Source: Eriocheir sinensis (Eukaryota > Arthropoda > Malacostraca > Decapoda > Varunidae). Taken from it: a DNA stretch of 64,000 nucleotides. Each line of letters begins with the position of its first letter. Position 1 is the stretch's first letter. The stretch is taken from positions 296,778 through 360,777 of the forward strand of contig NW_026111764.1 of NCBI RefSeq assembly GCF_024679095.1. The letters are read 5' to 3'. The notes under the pieces are model-generated. The model was not told where the DNA came from. It searched no databases and saw only the letters and a list, made by a program, of their open reading frames with translations. This document shows positions 10,225 through 25,699 of this stretch, in pieces. The position numbers were made by a program, and so were the translations under genes.

Positions 10225-11200
10225 GGTAAAAATTAAATGAAAACAAAAAAAGTCCACTGAAAACTAAAAGCCCACTTAAAAAAATGCCCATTGAGGTCAA
10301 TGAAAGCCCCGTGAAACCAAAAAAGCCCACTGAAAACAAAAAAGCCCACTGAAAACAAAAAAGCCCACTGAACACAAAAAAGCCCACTGAAAACAAAAAA
10401 GCCCACTGAAAACAAAAAAGTCCACTGAAAACAAAAAGTCCACTGAAAACAAAAAAGCCCACTGAACACAAAAAAGCCCACTGAAAACAAAAAAGTCCAC
10501 TGAAAACAAAAAAAGCCCACTGAAAACAAAAAAAGCCCACTGAAAACAAAAAAGTCCACTGAAAACAAAAAAGCCACTGAAAACAAAAAAGCCCACTGAA
10601 AACAAAAAAGCCCACTGAAAACAAAAAAGCCCACTGAAAACAAAAAAGCCCACTGAAAACAAAAAAGCCCACTGAAAACAAAAAAGCCCACTGAAAAAAA
10701 GCCCACTGAAAACATAAAAAGCCCACTGAAAAAAAGCCCAATGAAAACATAAAAAGCCCACTGAAAACAAAAAAGCCCACTGAAAAAAAGCCCACTGAAA
10801 ACATAAAAAGCCCACTGAAAAAAAGCCCAATGAAAACATAAAAAGCCCACTGAAAACAAAAAAGCCCACTGAAAAAAAGCCCACTGAAAACATAAAAAGC
10901 CCACTGAAAAAAAGCCCAATGAAAACATAAAAAGCCCACTGAAAACAAAAAAGCCACTGAAAACAAAAAAGCCCACTGAAAACAAAAAAGCCCAATGAAA
11001 ACAAAAAAGCCCACTGAAAACAAAAAAGCCCACTGAAAACAAAAAAGCCCACTGAAAACAAAAAAGCCCACTGAAAACAAAAAAGCCCACTGAAAAAAAA
11101 GCCCACTGAAAACAAAAAATCCCAATGATAACAAAAAAGCCCACTGAAAACATAAAAAGCCCACTGAAAAAAAAAAAAAAATGACCCCTGAAATAAAAAA
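10225..11200. repeat. 19-bp minisatellite with a nested 89-bp higher-order repeat
   Basis: About 50 copies of GCCCACTGAAAACAAAAAA (19 bases), with 15-base (GCCCACTGAAAAAAA) and 20-base (GCCCACTGAAAACATAAAAA) length variants and a GCCCAATG variant. At 10701, 10790 and 10879 a fixed order of variants (20+15+20+19+15 = 89 bases) repeats nearly three times. All minus frames are open with Phe/Trp/Gly-rich hydrophobic translations. The 19-base period makes this automatic, so I do not call a protein. Confidence 0.95.
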
Positions 11201-11295
11201 AAGGCCACTTAAAAAAAAAGAGCCCTCTATGTTAACACTATAATAACCCGGTGTACATTTTTTTCCTTTCTTTTTTTCTTTCCTCTGTGTTTTGC

Positions 11296-11297
<2 letters not shown>

Positions 11298-11350
<53 letters not shown>
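11298..11350. repeat. (GT)n microsatellite
   Basis: About 25 GT units directly beyond the minisatellite. Confidence 0.95.
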
Positions 11351-11351
<1 letters not shown>

Positions 11352-12624
11352 TGCAGACGCAGAAGCAAATCACCTTGTGTTACGCCCACTCTCATAACCT
11401 TTTAAAAGCGTATTGTACTTAATTAGCCTTGCTCTTTTAATGTTTTCTCTAATATATACGTTTGTCTTTTTATTTACTCAATCACTTTTTTTACTCATCA
11501 CTTCATAAATAATTGTCTTATGTATTATCACACGTGTTCCCTTTAAACATCATCTAAATTCCCGGTTTGATTTTTTATTTTATGTTTATTTTTTTTCTTT
11601 ATTTTATTCGTTTGTCTTTTTTTTCAGCATCACTTCATAAATAACTGACTTAGGAATTATCGCACGTTCGCTTTAAACATTATCTTTAATTGCCGTTTTC
11701 TTTATTGTTTTTAGTTTTGTCATTATTTAGTTCTGTATCATTTTTTTATTGAATATTCATTTACTTTTTTTTTAGGGTTCTTGTTTACCCGTTGTTTGAC
11801 TGTTTGTTGTTTCTTTGTTTCCTTGCCGTGCAGAAGTATTGTGTTTTTTTACGGATGTTACCTTCGGACATAGTTTCCCCGGCAAACCTTTAACCACTGG
11901 CGGCACTTTACGGCCGCTCTTAACGTGCAAAAAGCATAAAGTCTGTTTGTGTTCACGGTGTGGCGCCACACAAACACCGCCAGCGAGTGTTTTACCGACT
12001 AATTGTTTCCGTCGGCTCTTTACGATCACTCTTAACTCGCTGTGAAGTCTATTGTGTTTAGTGCCTGGCAGTTTTTCCTGCTGTCTCTTTATCTGTGGAG
12101 TTTATTGTTTCTACTGTTGTTTTGTGGCGTTGCTTCCCAGCGGTACAGAACCCCCAACGTTTTATCCATCTAATTGTGTCTGGCAGGTCTTTACGGCCAC
12201 TCAACCTGTAATGTTTTTTTTTTTAATTTTATTATTATTTTTATAATGTTACTTTCCCATTATATTTTACCAACAAACATAAAATACGCCACTGTTATTA
12301 TGCACCACAAACATGGCGTTTCTAATTAATTTACACAACACAAAGATAAAACCTTGTCCTATAAAAAAAAAGAACAGTAATAAAAAGTCTTGTTATATGC
12401 CACAGCGAAAGTTAACACAGTCGATTTTACCAGGAAACATTTCCTTAACGTTTTTTAATCTGCTCGCTTATACCACAACTATTTTACCGGCAAGCACCTC
12501 ACCTAATTTTGATATCAGGCTACCCTTCATAATCCACAGTTATGAGAAACACATCCTTTTTAGGTAAGAAACATATAATTGACTTATTAATATTAAATTT
12601 CCTGTCTTATTATCATTAAATATT
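11351..12624. repeat. Decayed ~130-bp satellite domain, part 1
   Basis: AT-rich noncoding sequence with adjacent related segments. CATCACTTCATAAATAA recurs at 11496 and 11628 (132 apart), each followed by TTATC, CACG and CTTTAAACAT blocks. TTTACGGCCGCTCTTAAC near 11907 is echoed near 12019 and 12190. TTTTACCRGC-type blocks recur from 12267 onward. No coding signal. Confidence 0.5.
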
Positions 12625-12945
12625 ATTAGCTTGGCAGCACGGAACACCTTCCCATAAATTCACGTACACGGGTTCGATCCCAACCCACGGCAGTTGTCGC
12701 CTAATTCGCTCCGCTGGTTATCCTCCCTCGCGAACTGGTCGATGAATGGCCACCTGGGGAAACCTGCGAAGATGAACCGTGGTAACCCGGATGTCACTTA
12801 TTCTGTGTTCCTGGGTAGGAGGTTTTTACCAACCCCAAATTCAAGGGTTAATGAAACGGAGATGAGAAGTGAGGTCACGTGCAGCTCAGCGTCTGCCTCC
12901 AACTGCACCAATAAAATACGTTTACGAACGGACAGACTATTCAGA
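12625..12945 (+). mobile_element. tRNA-derived SINE, plus strand
   Basis: A SINE needs RNA polymerase III A and B boxes from its tRNA-like head. A weak A-box-like TAGCTTGGCAGCACGG lies at about 12627 and a good B box GGTTCGATCC at 12671-12680. The body (GGTCGATGAATGG, ACCTGGGGAAACCTG, GTGGTAACCCGGATGTCAC) is shared with the SINE at 13828-14102 in the opposite orientation. The head is degraded and the 3' end is not sharply defined. Confidence 0.7.
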
Positions 12946-13827
12946 TTTCTTTTTCTGTGTTGGCATTAATCTTCCGGCGCCATGAATACAATTACAAGAC
13001 AGTATTTTCCCTGCGTGTACTTCCCTTTTCAACCATTACCAGCGGGGAACAGAGTCGTCACACACGTAGTCCTCGGGGCGGATATTAATGTTCTGACGTG
13101 TGAACACTTTAAGCGCCGTTATCTCTGCAACATTTTCTCTCTTATTAACATTTCCTCGACTTTACCAGCAGGAACACACACTCGTTATTATGAAATGGTA
13201 ATCTTTACTTTTTTTTCTAGTCGAACAGAATATTAATTCTACTTTTTTAATACTGTAACCATTTTTCCTCTCAGCAGTACATTTGACAAGCTTCATTTTC
13301 ACACTGTACTTCATAATTCTTCCTGACAACCCCGACTTTAATTAATCGGCTCGTGTTTCCTTATTTTTATTCATATTAAGTATTTTTACAAGCTTAGCCG
13401 GACAGGGCACACAATCTACTCCTTCACATCGTACTTTAGTAACACATCCTGACATCGGGACTCTTGTTGTCATTAAGTCAGTCAGTGTTTCCTCATTAAT
13501 ATTCCTCGGCCATTAATACACCGGCCGCGTCTGGCTCTCCCGTTTCCTCCTAACAACCACAGGAGGTGAGGGTGGCACAGGTAGCCCCCTCCCTCTCCCT
13601 CCTCCTCACAACGCACGCACAACCCTGGCAGCTCACGACGCCTCGGAAATTGACTCTCCTTTATTCTGGTGTTACGAATTTAAAGCTATAACAGTTAGGG
13701 TGCCACACCTTTTTTTTTACTTTTCTTTTGCCTCCCAACTGATTCACAAGCTGGGCAGTTCACAAGGCCTCGGAAACTGATCCTTCTTTTTTCTGGTGTC
13801 ACTGATTTAATGGCTATGACAGATTGG
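12946..13827. repeat. Decayed ~128-bp satellite domain, part 2
   Basis: Related neighbouring segments include TCCTGACA...TCGGCTCGTGTTTCC near 13320 and TCCTGACATCGGGAC...CAGTGTTTCC near 13448 (128 apart). CCTCGGAAAYTGA...TTCTGGTGTYAC occurs at 13641 and 13768 (127 apart). TTTACCAGC-type blocks occur near 13034 and 13162 (about 128 apart). No gene. Confidence 0.6.
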
Positions 13828-14102
13828 TAAAGGTAAAGGTGGGTGCATATGCTATAGCTGCGCGTGGCTGCCGTGCTCATCTCCGATCCGTTGGCCCTTT
13901 GAGCCTGTGGTAGGGAACAAACAGTTACCCGGGGCACGGGCCAGTGTGAAATCCGGGATTGCCATAGTTTACCCTTCCCATGTTTCCCAGGTACCCATTT
14001 ATCGACCAACTCGAAGGGCAGGATGGACTGCCCGGGCGGGTATTCGAGCCCGGGCCCGTGGAATGGGAGCCAGGCACGCTTACCACTAGACCACGGAGGT
14101 GC
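13828..14102 (-). mobile_element. tRNA-derived SINE, minus strand
   Basis: Read on the minus strand, the head is CTCCGTGGTCTAGTGGTAAG with an A box TGGTCTAGTGG (14093-14083) and a B box GGGCTCGAATACC (about 14050-14038), in correct tRNA spacing. The body shares GGTCGATAAATGG, ACCTGGGAAAC and CCCGGATTTCACAC with the SINE at 12625. It continues to CCACAGGCTCAAAGGGCC and ends in TGCACCCACC followed by short TTTACC repeats at about 13830-13842. The head is well preserved, so this copy is younger than its neighbour. It is not a tRNA gene: the acceptor stem does not close and a long body follows. Confidence 0.85.
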
Positions 14103-15720
14103 AGATGATGCTGGTACTTACCGGCCCATCTGTCTGGCAAGGGATTTTACTTCATCCAGACAGAGTGGCCGAGACGTTCTGTGTTTCCCTCTACAGAGAA
14201 ACGGATGGGAAAGACCCCAGGCACTTAGTCTTTGCGTGTCACTAAACATTTTTTTTTTTTTTACAGTATAGGACACAGGTCAAGGAAAAAAGAAAAGAAA
14301 ACTGGCTCACGGAGATTGACTTTTTTCGTCTTGTTGATGTCTTGTTGCCTTTATATTTGAGCCACAAGCTATAAGTTATGTTAAACTTACCTTAGTTTAA
14401 GATGGAGGTAAGAACCATTGTAACTTTTCTTTCTTTTTACCTCACGCAATTCGCTTTATCTCAAATTTTGCACACACTCAGACTTTTGACACTGACTTTT
14501 TTTTATAGCAAACGAGGTGGAAAGCAGAAGCAAAAACTAGAACAAGATTTATAAAGTTAGAGATTACGTGAAGCTCATCTTCGAGGTTGATAACGTTACT
14601 AAGCATATTTTTTTCCTCTACCTCACGCACTTAACACCTGAAAAGCGCACTAGACTTTTGATGGTAACTACTTTGTTGATAGTAATTTATAATTCGCCAC
14701 TTACGTCTATCTCATCTTTGAAGTTGATGGTGTTACGTAGCATACTTTTTTCTTTCCTTCCACCTCACGCAACAACCTCTCCACCTAAACAGACACCAGA
14801 CTCTTGTAATGAAGTGTTTTGTGTTGTCAGTAGATAAAGGCATGTGCGAGTTACCTCAAGTTCTTCTTTATCACTTACACAGGCACAGCTTTTTCTTGAC
14901 CTCCACCTTACTGTATTTAACTCTTTCAAGATGTTTGAAATTATTTTGTGTTATTATTGATTTCAGCTATAAGATATCTCTAGCTCGTCTTTAACACCTT
15001 CAATGATATATAACATATTTTTCTTCCCTTCCCCCTACTCAACCTACTTTGAAGCCTGACTGACCACCACATCCCGTGTATTAACTTTCGTGTATTTTTC
15101 CACTTCCAGACGATCAGCGGTACGTCCCCCTCACCTGTAATAACCACACCGACAAAGGTATGTAGCACAGCCTTCTCTTCTTTCCGCCTCACACCACTCT
15201 CACACCCTCTGCAAACCTCAAGGCCTCGGAAATTAAGTTTGTTTCTTGTATTTACTCTCCCAAGCTCATTATTATTGGAGTCACAATTCACCCGTCTAGT
15301 TCTCCTTCAAATAACATAATAGTAGAGGCGGCAGAGTGAGGTGATACGTGCAGGCTGTCCTCTCCTTACATCTTTTATAATTATCCTTACAACCTTGTCA
15401 TTTTTTGTTTTTTGTTTTGTTTAGTTTTTCCCTTTGCTTTAAAAAAAAAAGACTCAACAGGCATCGACATTTAAGTCATGGTCCTATTATGCAATGCTTC
15501 AGGACCTCAAGAACCTCAATACCTTGGAAATTAACTTCTTATGGTGTATTATCTCCCCCAAGCTCATTACCATTAATCAGCAACTTACACGTCACGTTCT
15601 TCTTTGAATAATCCTAATGGTAGAGGAAGCACAGCTGTTCCTTTCCTCCCGCCTCCTAACTCTCACGGCCTTGGCGGAACACGAGTAGCTTTGGGGTGTT
15701 AGTCTTGGGCTGGTGTTACC
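14103..15720. repeat. Decayed satellite domain, part 3
   Basis: Neighbouring related segments: CTCATCTTCGAGGTTGAT at 14574 and CTCATCTTTGAAGTTGAT at 14711 (137 apart), both followed by GTTACKWAGCATA and CCTCACGCA. CCTCGGAAATTAA...CTCCCAAGCTCATTA near 15223 recurs near 15522 (about 299, two units). TAGTAGAGGCGGCAG near 15322 matches TGGTAGAGGAAGCAC near 15619. No gene is visible. Confidence 0.55.
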
Positions 15721-17618
<1,898 letters not shown>

Positions 17619-17621
17619 TAA

Positions 17622-18343
17622 AGGCGGCTTTACACCTGGCAGTTCCTAGTCGGCAATACAGGCTCGGCTGCATTTTTGGACTGGGTCTGGGTCTGGGAGC
17701 CCTTCTCGCGACAAGTTTTTTGCAGCTGAGCGAGTTCGTCTTGTATTGCCGACTGGCGGCTGGGTAAAACATGTCAGCAGCAATAAAACCAGAAATGACA
17801 GATACAGACAACAAGATTTGGAGCCAGGAGGCCGAGGTGGCATTACTAGAAGAAGTGAGGCAGCATAGATACTTGTGGGACCCACAAGATAAGCTGTATG
17901 AGAAGCAGTAACATACGAGAAATGTTTATCTCCTTGCGAGATATCGAAGGAGGTAAGGAACGATTATTTTCATGTATTATATAATCACACTATAATGCCT
18001 GGGGGTTGCGAAGGCATGTTCCTCCCTTCTCCTATTTTGTTAAATGCAACAATGAACAATCAATCAATCAATACTACCGAAGGTAAAACTCGTTAACTCA
18101 AAGTATTTCTACCATATTAGGTTAATGGACCAAACTCATTGTGGTTTTAATATATGGTAGTAGCCTTTTGGTGTGTCGGGGATGAATTCATGCCCTTGCA
18201 TTTACTAGCAGTTTACGTCTTGATGCTCCCGGCGGCTCCTCCCACGTGTGAACGTACTTGCTCCCGAGGGCACCCAGCTGGTCTAGCCGCTAGATCGTCG
18301 CGGCTGTATTGCCGGCCAGGAATTGCCAGGTGTAAAGCCGCCT
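17622..18343 (+). mobile_element. PIF/Harbinger-like DNA transposon, 722 bp, non-autonomous
   Basis: The two ends are inverted repeats. The left end begins AGGCGGCTTTACACCTGGCA at 17622, and the right end is its reverse complement finishing at 18343. The first 20 bases match exactly and similarity continues to about 41 bases with a few mismatches (TTCCT, CGGCAATACAG). The element is flanked by TAA at 17619-17621 and 18344-18346, the 3-bp A/T target duplication typical of PIF/Harbinger. An internal start at 17771 encodes the beginning of a MADF-like domain, the class of DNA-binding partner protein that Harbinger elements carry beside their DDE transposase. No transposase is recognisable, so it would need an autonomous relative. 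I infer the superfamily from the duplication, ends and MADF remnant together. Confidence 0.8.
17771..17911 (+). pseudogene. MADF/Myb-like DNA-binding ORF remnant in the Harbinger-like element
   Basis: MADF (Myb/SANT-related) proteins of Harbinger elements bind the transposon ends and help import the transposase. A 46-residue frame starts MSAAIKPEMTDTDNKIWSQE and contains the MADF opening pattern: W, then ALLEEVRQHRYLWDP and a Tyr a few residues on, before a TAA stop at 17909-17911. That is about half of the first two helices of a MADF domain. The rest is lost or lies beyond an unrecognised intron. A GGAGGTAAGG donor-like site follows at about 17949-17958. Confidence 0.6.
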
Positions 18344-20500
<2,157 letters not shown>

Positions 20501-20781
20501 GCACAGTGTGAAAAAGAAAAAAAAGTACAGAAAAAATGGAGAATGATTGAAAGAAAGAAGGAAGGGAGTGGAATGTAAACAACAAAATGAAAATGAAAGG
20601 AAGAGAAGGATGGAAATGCTAAATGAAGAAGGCAGGAGATAAAAGTAAATGAATGTTTAATAGAGGAAGGAGAATGAAGAAAAACGGAAGGAAGGGAAGG
20701 ATACAAAGTGAGAAAGGAAGAAAGGAAGGAAACAAATGGAATAATGGAAAACTATTAACTCACAGACTGAATATGGAAGAG

Positions 20782-20786
<5 letters not shown>

Positions 20787-20830
<44 letters not shown>

Positions 20831-20837
20831 ACACACA
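20787..20837. repeat. (CA)n microsatellite
   Basis: About 25 CA units with one CAGA step. It faces a (TG)n array 50 bases downstream, so the two are mutually complementary arms. Confidence 0.95.
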
Positions 20838-20887
20838 TCAATATTTGCAATCCTAGCGACCGAAGCTTTACGATGTAGTTAAACCGT

Positions 20888-20895
20888 ATGTGTGT

Positions 20896-20931
<36 letters not shown>
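20888..20931. repeat. (TG)n microsatellite
   Basis: About 21 TG units with one TA step. Complementary to the CA array just upstream. Confidence 0.95.
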
Positions 20932-23286
<2,355 letters not shown>

Positions 23287-23325
23287 GTATTTTTATAGTC
23301 TTGGTGTTGATTGTTTTTTGGCAGC

Positions 23326-23667
<342 letters not shown>

Positions 23668-23707
23668 TGAGTGGAATTTTAAAGAGTTTCTGACATTGTT
23701 TTCGTGG

Positions 23708-23708
<1 letters not shown>

Positions 23709-23754
<46 letters not shown>
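23709..23754. repeat. (GT)n microsatellite
   Basis: About 23 GT units inside the nested inverted repeat, complementary to the CA array at 23841. Confidence 0.96.
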
Positions 23755-23755
<1 letters not shown>

Positions 23756-23831
23756 CCGCGCGCTCACGAGTAAATCTAGATTTAAAAGGTCTATTACTTC
23801 CAATACTATCGTGATATAAGAGTCCCCCACT

Positions 23832-23840
<9 letters not shown>

Positions 23841-23875
<35 letters not shown>
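23841..23875. repeat. (CA)n microsatellite
   Basis: About 17 CA units preceded by CTCTCTCT. Confidence 0.96.
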
Positions 23876-23876
<1 letters not shown>

Positions 23877-24318
23877 AGGTCAACTTTTCGCCAACCTTAA
23901 ATTACTTCATAGCGGGAAAAAAAATAATAAGGAGACAGAGGAGAAAACGAAATAAAAGCGAACACAAGCAGGACTCGAGAGGCGGCGGAGAGGAAGACAA
24001 ACACAACGGAAGACAGGGAACACGACGACGATGATGCAGAGGTGAAGGAGATGAGGAGAGGGAAACGTGATGAGACAGGTGAGAACGGAGGATGCTGAAC
24101 CTGAATTTGAAAATGATAATAATGATAAAAATAAAATAATAATAAAAGTAGTAATAACTATAATCGCACACTTACAGAGGCACCTCATGCGATCACCCAA
24201 TACACAACCAACACCATAATCACCACAATCACCACCACCACCACTAAGATAACAAAACACCACTCTCTCTCTCTCTCATTGCTGCCAAAAAACAATCAAC
24301 ACCAAGACTATAAAAATA

Positions 24319-24598
24319 CCTCTTTACTCACCTCACATCCCTTCCTACTCCTCCTCTCTCCCACCTCACCTATTTCCTAACCCTCCTTGATCTCACACAC
24401 CTCTCTTTCCCCCTCTTTACTCACCTCACATCCCTTCCTACTCCTCCTCTCTCCCACCTCACCTATTTCCTAACCCTCCTTGCTCTCACACACCTCTCTT
24501 TCCCCCTCTTTACTCACCTCACATCCCTTCCTACTCCTCCTCTCTCTCACTTTTCCTCCATTACTAAACTACCTCTCACACACCTCACCCCCTTTCCT
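24319..24598. repeat. 93-bp tandem repeat upstream of a CR1-like ORF1
   Basis: Three units start CCTCTTTACTCACCTCACAT at 24319, 24412 and 24505 (93 apart). The first two differ by one base in the portion read, and the third diverges after 40 bases. The array lies at the position of the 5' untranslated region of the retrotransposon, ending 45 bases before the ORF1 start. Confidence 0.9.
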
Positions 24599-24642
24599 AA
24601 TCCCCTTCACTCTGTGTTTTTATCTCTTTCATTTCAGCTAAG

Positions 24643-25695
24643 ATGGCGCCTAAGAAGTGCAGTATTTGTAACGGTAGCTTCTCAGCTCACTTTTTTACAG
24701 GGCGTTCTGCTGTCTGTCGACTGTGTCTGTCCAGGCAGCATCTCGAGACAAGACTGCAGGAGCAGGAAGAGAAGATGGAAGAAGGCCAGAATAAAATAAT
24801 AGAGCTTTCTCTCACCAGGCAGCATCTCGAGACCAGACTGCAGGAGCAAGAAAAGAAGATGGAAGCAGGTCAGAATAAAATAAAAGAGCTTTCTCGCACT
24901 GTTGCCTCCTTGCAGGAATTCATCCAGGCTAACGTTGCTGTGGTGCCAAACCTTCTCCAACTGCCCCTTGCCCTCAGCGGTACAGTCGACACCAGCGGAC
25001 ATCACCACGCAACTGTAGGATGCTAGTGGCACCGCCCATGATGGCTTCACCGTCGTGAATGGAGGAGCCAAACCAGCCAGACAAGCGATTTATCCTGTTC
25101 ATTGCTTCAACAGGTTTGCCATTCTGGAGGAGGAGGACGAGCAGGAGAGCACCTTCGTGGTGGTGACTCCATGATTCGCCAGCAGGTCGTTGAGTTCTGC
25201 GGCAGAGTTCCTCGTCGAAGACGGAACTATTGCTATCCTGGTGCTGGGATCGACGACATAACTGCTGCTCTTGAGGAGATCTCCCCCCAGGCTACTAATG
25301 ATTCACTGTTTGTTATTCACACAGGTACGAACGACATCACCACGACCCGGTCTGAGGAACTCCTGGAGAAGTACCGTAGGCTCATCCAGCAGTATAAGAC
25401 TAAATCCCCTAACATTTTGATTTCAGGAGTTCTACCACGGACTTGGGCGGAGAGCGATTTTTCAGTAAGGCCTTCAGCCTAAACAACCGCTTACAGACTC
25501 TTTGCAGGGAGCTTGACGTGGAGTTCCTCAACACATGGGACAATTTCATGGACAAATGAGCTCTTTCACAGGGACGGATTGCACCTTTCTCCCATCGGGG
25601 CAGCCAGACTCGGAAGGCTCCTCAACGAAGCAGTGCGTGTCATCCGAACAAAAACGAGTCACGGCCACGTCCTTCCACCCCACCTGTGTAAATAG
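24643..25695 (+). pseudogene. CR1-type ORF1: zinc finger, coiled coil and SGNH esterase
   Basis: CR1 ORF1 proteins bind element RNA, self-associate through coiled coils and often carry a lipolytic SGNH hydrolase of uncertain role. The frame starts MAPKKCSICNGSF at 24643, with CxxC...CxxC (CSIC, CRLC) suggesting a zinc finger at residues 6-31. A coiled coil follows, formed by two tandem 28-residue copies (RQHLETRLQEQE...) at about 24736-24900. After frameshifts the linker FAILEEEDEQES is visible. The hydrolase then reads GDSMIR (nucleophile Ser), YCYPGAGIDDI, VIHTGTNDI (block III Asn), ISGVLPR and DGLHLSPIG (Asp and His), ending at the stop near 25693. At least two or three frameshifts break it. 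Confidence 0.85.
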
Positions 25696-25699
25696 ACGC

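Noticed and set aside
10220..11395. Long minus-strand frames of Phe/Trp/Gly repeats resembling a membrane protein
   Set aside because: All three frames are open because a 19-bp unit lacking stops is tandemly repeated; no unique sequence supports a protein.
13830..13842. Telomere-like GGTAAA repeats
   Set aside because: Only about two short units at the end of a SINE; this is its tail.
14038..14102. Functional tRNA gene on the minus strand
   Set aside because: A and B boxes are present but a long conserved SINE body follows and the acceptor stem cannot pair.
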